DNA of 14,177 nucleotides, from positions 1 to 14,177 of the forward strand of contig CAXQNK010000083.1 of NCBI GenBank assembly GCA_964225175.1. Direction: 5' to 3'. The notes below the pieces were generated by a model. That model had not been told where the DNA came from. It saw nothing but the letters and a program-made list of their open reading frames with translations, and made no database searches. Numbering within the stretch: position 1 is the stretch's first letter; each line of letters opens with the position of its first letter. The DNA comes from WTJD01 sp964225175. GTDB taxonomy: Bacteria > Pseudomonadota > Gammaproteobacteria > Xanthomonadales > SZUA-36. The position numbers and the translations under genes are program-made. Shown here in pieces: positions 6,710 to 14,015 of the stretch.

Positions 6710-6744
6710 CTCACTGACACAATGGTCATTCTTGCATCGCTGGC

Positions 6745-6750
6745 TATACT
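6745..6750 (+). promoter_or_regulatory. Possible -10 box for the gene at 6796
   Basis: TATACT is a near-consensus -10 that would place the transcript start about 40 bases before the ATG. No good -35 stands 16-18 bases upstream, so the call is weak. Confidence 0.3.
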
Positions 6751-6795
6751 CAAATGAATGAATAAATAAAAACCAGTGAACACAGGGAGAACACG

Positions 6796-7518
6796 ATGAA
6801 ATCCGCATTACGGTCTATTCGCAGGAACGTCCTCGCAGCCATTTTCTGCGCCACCATGTTGGCATCCCAGCTTGGCACGGCTGCCGACGGCACCTACTCG
6901 ATCTACCTCGATTGCCAGGGTGACCTCGAAGTGGTTGATCAGATCGTCAAGACAAAAATGGCACCCGTGTATGATGCCGCGGTCGAGGAAGGCCTGATCT
7001 CAAGATGGGGCTGGGGGGCGCACCACACGGGAGGCGCAATGGACCGATTCATTTTCATAACGGCTGAAAGCCCGCTGGCGGCCGTCAAGGCTCAGGAGGC
7101 CCTTTACGCGCGAACCAATGGTGAAGAATGGACAGAGGCCAATGCCCAATGGCGAGAAGTCTGCTCTGACCACGTGGATTATGTCTGGGAGGCCGTGGAC
7201 AGCAATGGGGCCGGCGTGGCCAAGGTCTGGCTGTCTGGTTACCACGTGTGCAATACGAGCAGCGAAGAACAGCTCGATGCCCTGCATAAAAACACGATGG
7301 CCCCGATCCTGAACAAGCTCGTCGAGCAGGGCAGCCTGCAATCATGGTCATGGCATGCACATTCGATTGGTGGCCAATACCGGCGCCTCGGCACCATGGC
7401 GGCCAAAGACATCGACGCACTGTTGACGGCCTCGAATCAGTTTTATGACGAGCTCGCCAAGATCGAGGAAAGCGCCAAGTATGGTGACTTCTGCTCCAGC
7501 CACCAGGACTACATCTGA
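6796..7518 (+). CDS. Exported protein of unknown function with two tandem copies of one domain
   Basis: This is a 240-residue protein with a signal peptide (basic MKSALRSIRRN, then a hydrophobic core, cleavage near residue 30). AGGGAGA lies 6 bases before the ATG. The mature chain is a tandem duplication. Residues about 33-131 and 143-240 align over their lengths, with matching KMAPVYDAAVEEG and TMAPILNKLVEQG, then RWGWGAHHTGG and SWSWHAHSIGG, then CSDHVDYVW and CSSHQDYI. Each half has one Cys near its start (40, 152) and one near its end (123, 233), which suggests one disulphide per half in the periplasm. The strand-helix-strand pattern recalls dimeric alpha-beta barrel domains, which would make this a pseudo-dimer in one chain; that is inference. 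I do not recognise the family or assign a function. Neighbours coq7 and def give no clear clue. Confidence 0.85.
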   Translation: MKSALRSIRRNVLAAIFCATMLASQLGTAADGTYSIYLDCQGDLEVVDQIVKTKMAPVYDAAVEEGLISRWGWGAHHTGGAMDRFIFITAESPLAAVKAQEALYARTNGEEWTEANAQWREVCSDHVDYVWEAVDSNGAGVAKVWLSGYHVCNTSSEEQLDALHKNTMAPILNKLVEQGSLQSWSWHAHSIGGQYRRLGTMAAKDIDALLTASNQFYDELAKIEESAKYGDFCSSHQDYI

Positions 7519-7640
7519 ATGGATGGCCTGGCAGACTGAGCACTTCGCGGGGCTCGCACGGGCCTGGTTTGGATGAGAGGCCCGGGCACCGAGCGGACCG
7601 GGGATTCGCATGATTTTGTACAGCTGCTGAGAATTGGATC

Positions 7641-8195
7641 ATGGCAGTAAAAAAAATCATTCGCATGGGTCATCCTCTGCTGAGGGAAACCGCAGCACGG
7701 GTGCCGAATGACCGCATCGCAAGCAACTGGTTCGATGACCTGATCGTCGATCTCCGGGACACGCTGGAGCACGCCGGCGGCATCGGCCTTGCTGCACCAC
7801 AGATTGGTGAATCATGGCAAGTGGCCATCGTCGACATTCCTGCGGGCGAGGGGCGCTATGGCGATATGCCGGATTTTCCGTTTCAGGTGTTCGTTAATCC
7901 GCACATAGAGGTGCTTGACCCGACCCAGGCAGGGCTCTGGGAAGGTTGCCTCTCCGTCCCCGGACTGCGGGGCTACGTCAGGCGCCCCCAACACGTCCGG
8001 GTGACCTACATCACGGCTCAGGGGCAACCGGCAGAGCTCGACGCGAAGGGCTTCATCGCGACTGTGCTGCAACACGAGTTCGATCACCTGGACGGGGTTT
8101 TGTATATCGACCACCTCGAGGACTCACGTCTGCTGTCCTTCGAAGAGGAATTCCTGCAATTCCATCTGGGCGCACCGTCGCGTGAGCCGGACTGA
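7641..8195 (+). CDS. def: Peptide deformylase
   Basis: This is a 184-residue protein with all three deformylase motifs: GIGLAAPQ (47-54), EGCLS (101-105) and QHEFDH (144-149). C103, H145 and H149 should bind the metal and E146 is the catalytic acid/base. It removes the formyl group from nascent protein N-termini. The insertion RYGDMPDFP before the FVNPHIEVLDP strand is common in a second deformylase type of Proteobacteria. The classical def neighbours fmt and dprA are absent, so this may be a second copy in the genome rather than the main one. The ribosome binding site is weak. It converges on the unknown gene at 8220-8981 with only 24 bases between them. Confidence 0.95.
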   Translation: MAVKKIIRMGHPLLRETAARVPNDRIASNWFDDLIVDLRDTLEHAGGIGLAAPQIGESWQVAIVDIPAGEGRYGDMPDFPFQVFVNPHIEVLDPTQAGLWEGCLSVPGLRGYVRRPQHVRVTYITAQGQPAELDAKGFIATVLQHEFDHLDGVLYIDHLEDSRLLSFEEEFLQFHLGAPSREPD

Positions 8196-8219
8196 GTGAC
8201 AGATCGGGTGGCCAGGAAA

Positions 8220-8981
8220 CTAGGGGGTAATTTTCGCTTCTCTTACGCGCTGGCGAAGCGCAGCCAAGGTGCCTTCAGGCAATGAATCATAGGCCCCGGA
8301 CTCCGCGTCGATCAGGGGCACGAGGTCCCAATCCTCGATGATGAAATCTTCTGCAATCGGGAATTCCTGTGCGCGGAAATCCAGAATACCGGAGAGCTGA
8401 ATCTCTGAGCGATTGACAGGCTCACCAATCAAGCGGGTCTCGAAGCCGAACTCAAGATCGAAACGGTGACTGCCGTCTGCAAAGCGGTAAGCAACGCCGT
8501 TCACCTCCCAGGGAGCGGGAAAGCCCCCCATGGCGCCACCGGTCTCCAGCTCCAGCGGATAACGCACATCAGAGTGCGAGAGTTCGCGGCGCTCACCCAG
8601 CTCCGCCGGCCCTTCGGGCAAGGCTTTCTGCATCAGCACAAACAGCAATTGCAGCATCAAGAGGGGTGAATCGATCATGGATCGACGGTCCGCACCGCGG
8701 CCTTCGAAACCGCGCACCAGGAGCACCCGGCCATCCACCAACAGGAGCTCTCCAGCGCTGACGCCCTCCGGCAATGTTTCCTCCGCCTTGATCAGGGCAT
8801 CCCCGCAATCACAGCGATGAAAATCCCAGCGGGCGTGAAAACCCTGACCGGGAAAACGCACATCCAGGCGGGTGAAAAAAGGCTGTGCCCAGTGTGTTCC
8901 GGGCTCTATCGCCCAGGCGGTGGCGCCCGGAAGACCCAGCAACATTGACAGCCACGCCCCTGGCAACCACCGAGGCATCAT
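8220..8981 (-). CDS. Exported protein of unknown function at the end of the trp operon
   Basis: This is a 253-residue protein. A signal peptide of about 24 residues (WLSMLLGLPGATAWA, then IEPG) indicates export; a Cys-x-Cys pair in FHRCDCGDAL lies about 30 residues into the mature part. Later there is a long stretch of charged and aromatic residues with a beta-rich look, including DGSHRFDLEFGFET and a C-terminal acidic segment. I do not recognise the family. The ATG at 8981 overlaps the trpC stop codon as ATGA, so it is very probably co-transcribed and translationally coupled with trpGDC. An exported protein in a tryptophan operon is unexpected, and no role in tryptophan synthesis is suggested by the sequence. 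The frame is intact and its base composition is like its neighbours. Confidence 0.85.
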   Translation of the reverse strand: MMPRWLPGAWLSMLLGLPGATAWAIEPGTHWAQPFFTRLDVRFPGQGFHARWDFHRCDCGDALIKAEETLPEGVSAGELLLVDGRVLLVRGFEGRGADRRSMIDSPLLMLQLLFVLMQKALPEGPAELGERRELSHSDVRYPLELETGGAMGGFPAPWEVNGVAYRFADGSHRFDLEFGFETRLIGEPVNRSEIQLSGILDFRAQEFPIAEDFIIEDWDLVPLIDAESGAYDSLPEGTLAALRQRVREAKITP

Positions 8982-9775
8982 GCGGCAAACAACTCCCTGA
9001 GCGCCTCGCCCGGGTCCTCCTCGCGCATGAAGGCCTCGCCGACCAGGAAGGCATGAATACCCGCGGCTCGCATGCGCGCCACATCTGCCGGCGCACGAAT
9101 CCCGCTTTCGGTGATGAGCGCGCGCTCATCGGGCAGGAGCTCGCGCAAGCGCTCGCTGATGGCGAGATCCGTTGTGAAATCATGCAAATTGCGGTTATTG
9201 ACGCCCAGCAAGCAGACATCACCGAGCGTGAGCGCGGTCTCCATTTCTGCCTCGTCGTGCACCTCGACGAGCACGTCGAGACCCCATTCCAGCGCCTCTC
9301 CGCACAGATCCTGCAGCTGCGAATGCCCGAGGGCTGCAACAATTAGAAGAATGCAATCAGCGCCGGCGCAGCGCGACTGGAGCAGTTGCCAGGGGTCGAC
9401 GATAAAATCCTTGCGCAGCACGGGCAATTCACAGGCGTTGCGCGCCGTGCCAAGGTCATCGAGATGACCCTGGAAATACAGCGTATCTGTGAGCACGGAA
9501 AGACAGGCAGCACCCGCTACCTGGTAGGCCCGGGCAATGTCATCGGGCCTGAAATCCGCCCGGATCACACCGGCACTGGGAGAGGCTTTTTTGACCTCTG
9601 CAATCACCGCGGTGCCCCGTGCCATGCAGCTGTTCAATGCAGCGGCAAAACCCCGGGTCGGGGCGGCATCGCCAGCCCTTGACCTTAACTCGGCGCGCGG
9701 GGTGCGGTAGCGGCCCGCAGCAATTTCATCATGCTTGGTGGCGATGATTTTTTTGAGGACCGAGGGAATGCTCAT
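8978..9775 (-). CDS. trpC: Indole-3-glycerol-phosphate synthase
   Basis: This 265-residue protein is the monofunctional enzyme, not the TrpC-TrpF fusion of E. coli. It closes the indole ring from CdRP. Family blocks are plain: VIAEVKKASPSAGVIR, SVLTDTLYFQGHL, LPVLRKDFIVDPWQL, LGVNNRNLHDF, ALITESGIRAPADV and the closing IHAFLVGEAFM. The catalytic lysines fall in EVKKASPS and LRKDF, and the glutamate in ITESGI. The ATG at 9775 overlaps the trpD stop by 4 bases, and its own stop overlaps the following unknown gene in the same way. Because TrpF is not fused here, the isomerase step must come from another gene, possibly the TrpF-like gene at 12307. Confidence 0.97.
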   Translation of the reverse strand: MSIPSVLKKIIATKHDEIAAGRYRTPRAELRSRAGDAAPTRGFAAALNSCMARGTAVIAEVKKASPSAGVIRADFRPDDIARAYQVAGAACLSVLTDTLYFQGHLDDLGTARNACELPVLRKDFIVDPWQLLQSRCAGADCILLIVAALGHSQLQDLCGEALEWGLDVLVEVHDEAEMETALTLGDVCLLGVNNRNLHDFTTDLAISERLRELLPDERALITESGIRAPADVARMRAAGIHAFLVGEAFMREEDPGEALRELFAA

Positions 9776-10815
9776 TGAACCGATTGTGTTTTTGCTGCCA
9801 ACTGCTCAAGACGCGCCCAGGCCGAGCCGTCTGCAATCACTTTCGAGGCCCGGGTGAAACCGTCGCTCAAGCCGCTCGCCAACCCGGCCACATACAGCGC
9901 GGCTCCCGCATTCAGGGCAATCAGACGTGCCGCCCTCAGGGCGCGCTCGTCCGCTTCCGCCGTCAGGGCACTCCTGATCAGAGCCAGCGACTCCTCAGCC
10001 GTTTTGACTTCCAGACCGTCCAGCGTTGCGGCCTCGGTGCCAAAGTCCTCCGGCGTCAGGTTGCGGTCCTCCAGGACACCGTGCCGGAATTGCGCCGCAA
10101 ATGTCGGCGCAGCGAGGCTGATCTCATCGAGACCATCTTCAGAGTGCACCACCATCACGTGCTCGGCACCCAACCGCCCCATCACCTCGGCCAGGGGGCG
10201 ACACAGCTCGACATCGAATACCCCGATCAACATGTTTTGAACACCTGCCGGGTTGGTCAGCGGACCGACAATATTGAAAATGGTTCGCATACCCAGCTCC
10301 CGCCTCGGCCCAATGGCGTGGCGCATGGCACTGTGGTGGGCCGGCGCGAACATGAAACCGATACCGAGTTCATCGACACATGCCGCAACCTGCTCAGGCG
10401 CGATACCCAGACGCACCCCGGCCGCTTCGAGTACATCGGCGCTGCCTGTGGTGGAAGATACCGAACGGTTGCCGTGCTTGGCGACCCGCCCTCCCGCAGC
10501 CGCGACGACGATCGCCGCCGCCGTCGAAATATTGAACAGGTTGGCGCCATCGCCACCGGTGCCCACGATGTCGACCAGGTGAGGGCCGTCCAGTGGCACC
10601 TTGGTGGAAAGCTCGCGCATCACCTCGACCGCGCCCTCGATTTCATCTAGCGACTCACCCTTCAGGTACAGGCCCATCAGGAAAGCGCCTATCTGGGCGT
10701 CACCTGCATTTCCCGTCATGATTTGCCGCATGCTTGAGATCATTTCATCTCGGGAAAGGTCTTCCCCCCGTACCAGGGTATCCAGGGCTGCGCGGATGTC
10801 GTAGTACTCACTCAT
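9772..10815 (-). CDS. trpD: Anthranilate phosphoribosyltransferase
   Basis: This 347-residue protein transfers phosphoribose from PRPP to anthranilate. The PRPP- and metal-binding motif VDIVGTGGDGANLFNIST is present, followed by KHGNRSVSSTTGSADVLEAAG, FMFAPAHHSAMRHAIGPR and the RTIFNIVGPLTNPAG block. Length agrees with stand-alone TrpD; there is no fused TrpG domain, unlike E. coli. It overlaps trpG upstream and trpC downstream by ATGA, a tightly coupled operon. Confidence 0.98.
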   Translation of the reverse strand: MSEYYDIRAALDTLVRGEDLSRDEMISSMRQIMTGNAGDAQIGAFLMGLYLKGESLDEIEGAVEVMRELSTKVPLDGPHLVDIVGTGGDGANLFNISTAAAIVVAAAGGRVAKHGNRSVSSTTGSADVLEAAGVRLGIAPEQVAACVDELGIGFMFAPAHHSAMRHAIGPRRELGMRTIFNIVGPLTNPAGVQNMLIGVFDVELCRPLAEVMGRLGAEHVMVVHSEDGLDEISLAAPTFAAQFRHGVLEDRNLTPEDFGTEAATLDGLEVKTAEESLALIRSALTAEADERALRAARLIALNAGAALYVAGLASGLSDGFTRASKVIADGSAWARLEQLAAKTQSVQ

Positions 10816-11393
10816 GAGGTCGTCCAGTCAAGGAAGTTTTTCAACAGGTCGATGCCATTGTGCGTCAGTATCGATTCCGGGTGAAATTGGACACCCGCCA
10901 CGGGCCAATTGCTGTGCTGGAGCCCCATGATTTCCTGCACTTCTCCGTAATGCGTCCTTGCGTTGACGCGGAGACAGTCAGGCACAGTGTCATTTTCGAC
11001 CACCAAGGAATGGTAACGCGTTGCCTCGAATGGATGGGGCAGACCTGCGAACACACCGTCATCATCGTGCTCGATCATTGAGGTTTTGCCATGCATGATG
11101 CGCGGGGCGCGAATGATCCTGCCACCAAAAGCCTGGCCGATGCACTGATGACCGAGACATACGCCCAGAATGGGCACGCTGCCCGCCATTTCTGTCACCA
11201 GGTCGAGACAAATACCGGCTTCGTTTGGCGTGCATGGCCCGGGGGAAATCAGGATGCCCGAGGGCGCCATGGCGCGAACCTCACCCACGGTCAGGGCGTC
11301 GTTCCTGACCGTTTTTACTTCGGCTCCCAGCTCAGTGAGGTACTGGACCAGGTTCCAGGTGAAGGAGTCATAATTGTCGACCATCAGGATCAT
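10812..11393 (-). CDS. trpG: Anthranilate synthase glutaminase subunit
   Basis: This 193-residue class I glutamine amidotransferase opens with MILMVDNYDSFTWNLVQYL. The nucleophile C79 is in LGVCLGHQCIGQAFGG, the histidine and glutamate of the triad are in FHPESILTHNG (H171, E173), and ISPGPCTPNEAG forms the oxyanion region. It supplies ammonia to TrpE; the same subunit often also serves PabB in folate synthesis. trpE is not in the window, as expected in bacteria with a split trp operon (trpE and trpGDC apart). trpG is the first gene of the trpGDC unit. The 285-base divergent region to the RidA gene must hold its promoter, but I see no clear -35/-10 pair, no leader peptide rich in Trp, and no classic attenuator. 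Confidence 0.96.
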   Translation of the reverse strand: MILMVDNYDSFTWNLVQYLTELGAEVKTVRNDALTVGEVRAMAPSGILISPGPCTPNEAGICLDLVTEMAGSVPILGVCLGHQCIGQAFGGRIIRAPRIMHGKTSMIEHDDDGVFAGLPHPFEATRYHSLVVENDTVPDCLRVNARTHYGEVQEIMGLQHSNWPVAGVQFHPESILTHNGIDLLKNFLDWTTS

Positions 11394-11678
11394 CGTCTGT
11401 GCACATGCGGCTACCGGATCAAGCCCGTTAGCATAATTGACCAGAGCGCAATGATATACCCCGCCTCCCCCTTACGCGGACAGGAATTTTATGATCCTTG
11501 AAACATTGCCCCCTGAAGGCGGCCAAGACAGGTGCCTGAAGTGCCTTTGACGAGGTTTCCGGATCAGGTTCTCAGGATCTTTCCAAACGGTCTGGGACCG
11601 CTTTCAAAGCTTGGGACCACCCCGACAGGGGCACCATTCTGTTAATGTGCATGCTTCTATGCAACCGGAGATAACAAC
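11394..11678. other. Divergent intergenic region between trpG and the RidA gene
   Basis: About 285 bases should contain both promoters. Visible items are the palindrome TGTGCACA close to the trpG start (11398-11405), a CCCC/GGGG hairpin near 11620-11635, a repeated GGGACC (near 11593 and 11611) and TGCAT/ATGCA arms just before the RidA ribosome binding site. None is strong enough to name. Confidence 0.4.
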
Positions 11679-12155
11679 ATGAGCCGAGCGCTATCCACCA
11701 TCACCGGCCTCCTATTCGCAATACTGTTTGGACTGCCTGTGGCCAGCCAGGCAGCGGAAATCGCCCGGTACAACGAGGGACCCTTCGCGGATGACGGATA
11801 CCCCTTTTCTGAATCGGCACGCATTGGCGATACGCTCTACCTGGCCGGGCAAGTTGGTGAAAATGAAAGCGGAAATCTCGTGGCAGGTGGTATCGAGGCT
11901 GAAACTGAGCAAGTCATGCGGAACATCAAAGCCGCGTTGGTCCGCCGCGGACTGGGAATGGAGCACGTCGTCAAGTGCACGGTGTTTTTGGCGGATATCG
12001 CCGAATGGGAGGTATTTAACCAAATCTACAAGAAACACTTCTCGGCGCCTTATCCGGCTCGAAGCGCGCTCGGAGCCAACGGGCTCGCCCTGGGTGCACG
12101 TGTGGAGCTGGAATGCATTGCAGGCTACCCGCCCGGAGTGATGCTCACTCGTTGA
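11679..12155 (+). CDS. Exported RidA/YjgF-family protein
   Basis: This is a 158-residue protein. The first 26 residues are a clear signal peptide (LSTITGLLFAILFGLPVASQAA), unusual because most RidA enzymes are cytoplasmic. The remainder is a complete Rid domain: SARIGDTLYLAGQVG, the central helix with QVMRNIKAALVRRGLGMEHVVKCTVFLADI, and PARSALGANGLALGARVELECIA. R128 and E143 stand 15 residues apart and correspond to the R105/E120 pair of E. coli RidA needed for imine or enamine hydrolysis, so the protein may be an active deaminase in the periplasm. GGAG lies 9 bases before the ATG. It is divergent from trpGDC and is followed by the TrpF-like gene on the same strand after 151 bases. The substrate is unknown. 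Confidence 0.92.
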   Translation: MSRALSTITGLLFAILFGLPVASQAAEIARYNEGPFADDGYPFSESARIGDTLYLAGQVGENESGNLVAGGIEAETEQVMRNIKAALVRRGLGMEHVVKCTVFLADIAEWEVFNQIYKKHFSAPYPARSALGANGLALGARVELECIAGYPPGVMLTR

Positions 12156-12246
12156 CCGTTTTCGGAATGGAAATCAGTTCCGCTTCCGGCTGCGGATTCA
12201 GTCGGTCAACGCAACACACTACTATCGTTTAGACGAGTTAGGAGTG

Positions 12247-12268
12247 TTGCCCCATGGCCCCGGGGCAA
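12247..12268 (+). repeat. Hairpin upstream of the TrpF-like gene
   Basis: TTGCCCC and GGGGCAA form a perfect 7-bp stem with an 8-base loop, ending 38 bases before the GTG start. No T-run follows, so it is not a standard terminator; it could be a leader structure or a weak terminator of the RidA gene. Confidence 0.4.
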
Positions 12269-12306
12269 GAGCACCTGTCAGGCCAGAGGCAAGGTAAACT
12301 TAAAAT

Positions 12307-12972
12307 GTGGCAGTCAAGACAAAAATCTGTTGTATCTCCTCGGTCGAAGAAGCCATGCTCGCTATCAGACACGGCGCCAATGCCTTGGGTCTGGTGGGGC
12401 ACATGCCGTCTGGGCCGGGCACGATCGATGACGACCTTGCGCGGGAGATAGCGAGTCATGCGCCAAGGGGCGTTGAGACATTCCTGTTGACGGAACGTGA
12501 CCGGGGGGAATCAATATCTGATCACGCGGAATACTGTGGCACGACGACGGTCCAGATTGTTCGCCACATTGATGTGACTGAGTATCCGACCATAGCGAAG
12601 AGGCTGCCCATGGTCCGCCGCGTACAGGTCATTCATGTCGAGGACAACAGCGCGATTGACCTGGTGAAACTCTACGAGCCCCATGTCCACGGATTTGTAC
12701 TGGACAGCGGGCGACCCGGTGCCGCCATTGCCGAACTGGGCGGAACGGGGCGTCCTCATGACTGGCGAATCAGTGCATCAATCGTCCGGGCGACCCGCAG
12801 GCCCGTTTACCTCGCTGGCGGGCTCGACGCTGGTAATGTCCGCCAGGCCATCCATCAGGTCCGACCGTACGGGCTGGACTTGTGCTCGGGGGTGAGAACT
12901 GCGAATGCGCTGGACGAGTCCAAGCTCGAGACATTCATGAATACCGTCAGGAACAGTCAGGACCAAACCTGA
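12307..12972 (+). CDS. TrpF-like (phosphoribosylanthranilate isomerase family) protein, GTG start
   Basis: This 221-residue protein has the TIM-barrel layout of TrpF. The opening is VKTKICCIS with C8 at the place of the catalytic Cys, FVLDSG contains D133 at the place of the catalytic Asp, and ELGGTGRPHDW, YLAGGLDAGNV and DLCSGVRT form the phosphate-binding end. Two points differ from usual TrpF: KICCI replaces KICGI, and the strand-2 region reads GHMPSGPGTI instead of the usual SPR motif with the substrate-binding Arg. I recall a subgroup with this SGPG form annotated as phosphoribosylanthranilate isomerase; its true activity is unclear to me. The start is GTG with AAGG about 12 bases upstream; an ATG two bases earlier is out of frame. 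It may supply the isomerase step missing from monofunctional TrpC, or be a paralogue of other function. Confidence 0.8.
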   Translation: MAVKTKICCISSVEEAMLAIRHGANALGLVGHMPSGPGTIDDDLAREIASHAPRGVETFLLTERDRGESISDHAEYCGTTTVQIVRHIDVTEYPTIAKRLPMVRRVQVIHVEDNSAIDLVKLYEPHVHGFVLDSGRPGAAIAELGGTGRPHDWRISASIVRATRRPVYLAGGLDAGNVRQAIHQVRPYGLDLCSGVRTANALDESKLETFMNTVRNSQDQT

Positions 12973-13052
12973 CCCTTGCTGTGCGCCAAAACCATGATTC
13001 AGTCCCGTGATCGAAATTGCCGGCACGGTTGCGTAAGCAGCAGACCACCGAA

Positions 13053-13769
13053 TCAGTCCGCCCGCATCCAGCCCGTCACCGTGAGGCGGGGTGCCGTCGC
13101 GTAAGGGGCGACGACAGAGACCTGGTGATCCTGGGGAACCTTGAAAATCGTCAGGACATTGAAAGATGGTGTGAATGTCTCAGTGATCTCGCCCTCTGAA
13201 ACAAACTGCAATTGACCGCCCCAGTCGGACTGCCAGCTCTTCGTCAGTCCCATGACATAGGCATAACGCCGATCCTCACCCACGGGGTTTTTGTCCTGGT
13301 GCAGTCTGAGAAACTGGCCCGGAGCGTACCAACAGGCCTGCGCGTCGCACTTCCTGATCTGTCGATCACCCGTAATGTCGTGGGTGAACTCGATGAATTC
13401 CTGACTGTTGAGGTAGTGCAGGAAGGTATGCATGAAATTATTTTCATCCATGCCCCTGAGCACCGCTTCAAGGATCGAGTAACGGTGGTAGGAGAACTGG
13501 TAACCATTCCTGGCTTGCGCCAGGATCTGCTGATCGATTTCCGCCTGCTGCTGCGCCGGCACAGCCCGGGCCGGGTCGACGGGCACCCTTCTCGGTGGAT
13601 TGTTGGCATCGACAAGAAAAACCTGCTCCCAGTTTGACTGCTGCTGCACCGAGGTGCGCAGCGCCTCCGCGAATTGCGGCTGCAATGCGTCTTTGATCAG
13701 GACCCGCGAGCGCGTTTGCAACTCATGGCAGATCCGGGAACGCTCGAGGGAAGGATTCAGAAAACTCAT
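13053..13769 (-). CDS. 2OG-Fe(II) oxygenase
   Basis: This is a 238-residue protein from the ATG at 13769; the frame extends 25 codons upstream, but that part crosses a perfect inverted repeat and looks non-coding. The double-stranded beta-helix iron site is visible: H157 and D159 in LRLHQDKNP, and H215 in KVPQDHQVSVV. R228 in PRLTVTGW should bind 2-oxoglutarate. WYAPGQFLRLHQD and GGQLQFV are typical of the prolyl-4-hydroxylase-like/SM-20 group. The substrate is unknown; a protein or small molecule is possible. The N-terminal 90 residues are Gln-rich and carry no second domain I recognise. It converges on the TrpF-like gene with an 80-base gap. Confidence 0.88.
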   Translation of the reverse strand: MSFLNPSLERSRICHELQTRSRVLIKDALQPQFAEALRTSVQQQSNWEQVFLVDANNPPRRVPVDPARAVPAQQQAEIDQQILAQARNGYQFSYHRYSILEAVLRGMDENNFMHTFLHYLNSQEFIEFTHDITGDRQIRKCDAQACWYAPGQFLRLHQDKNPVGEDRRYAYVMGLTKSWQSDWGGQLQFVSEGEITETFTPSFNVLTIFKVPQDHQVSVVAPYATAPRLTVTGWMRAD

Positions 13770-13792
13770 GGATGACTCTGTTGATCTTTGAC

Positions 13793-13821
13793 CACGGCAT
13801 CGGCTGTGTTTCGATGCCGTG
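13793..13821. promoter_or_regulatory. Perfect 10-bp inverted repeat upstream of the oxygenase gene
   Basis: CACGGCATCG (13793-13802) and CGATGCCGTG (13812-13821) are exact complements over a 9-base spacer, 24-52 bases before the oxygenase ATG. No T-run follows on either strand, so it is not an intrinsic terminator. An operator for a dimeric regulator or a leader hairpin are both possible. Confidence 0.65.
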
Positions 13822-13935
13822 CCCGGGTGGCCTCTATTCTGCACTCCTTTGCACCCAGATAAAACCGCCCAGGGCCTGCTTTTGTGTTGAACTGATATTT
13901 GAATGTGGAGTCAGTGATGGCGAGCGCATGGCTCC

Positions 13936-13958
13936 ACCGGGGGGGTCGTCAACCCGGT
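13936..13958. promoter_or_regulatory. Inverted repeat at the -35 region of the TspO gene
   Basis: ACCGGG and CCCGGT pair over an 11-base spacer. The second arm falls where the -35 of the promoter ending at 13980 would be, so it may be an operator. The arms are short and the GC content is high, so chance is possible. Confidence 0.3.
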
Positions 13959-13971
13959 ACAACGTGAAGTC

Positions 13972-13980
13972 TGGTATAAC
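13972..13980 (+). promoter_or_regulatory. Extended -10 promoter of the TspO gene
   Basis: TGGTATAAC fits the extended -10 pattern (TG-n-TATAAT with one change). No good -35 accompanies it, as is usual for extended -10 promoters. Transcription would start near 13987, about 30 bases before the ATG. Confidence 0.45.
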
Positions 13981-14015
13981 ATCGCTCAGCACGAGGAAGA
14001 CTGCAGAGAAAAGTG

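Noticed and set aside
9775..10650. 291-residue plus-strand frame opposite trpD
   Set aside because: trpD is certain on the minus strand; the long antisense frame is a by-product of its GC-rich codon use.
11394..11480. trp attenuator or leader peptide before trpG
   Set aside because: No short frame with tandem Trp codons and no terminator/antiterminator pair is visible.
11590..11635. Repeated GGGACC and CCCC/GGGG hairpin as a riboswitch
   Set aside because: The elements are short, do not build a known riboswitch core and are not followed by an expression platform.
12254..12451. 65-residue frame starting in the hairpin before the TrpF-like gene
   Set aside because: It runs in another frame over the start of the clear TIM-barrel gene and shows no domain.
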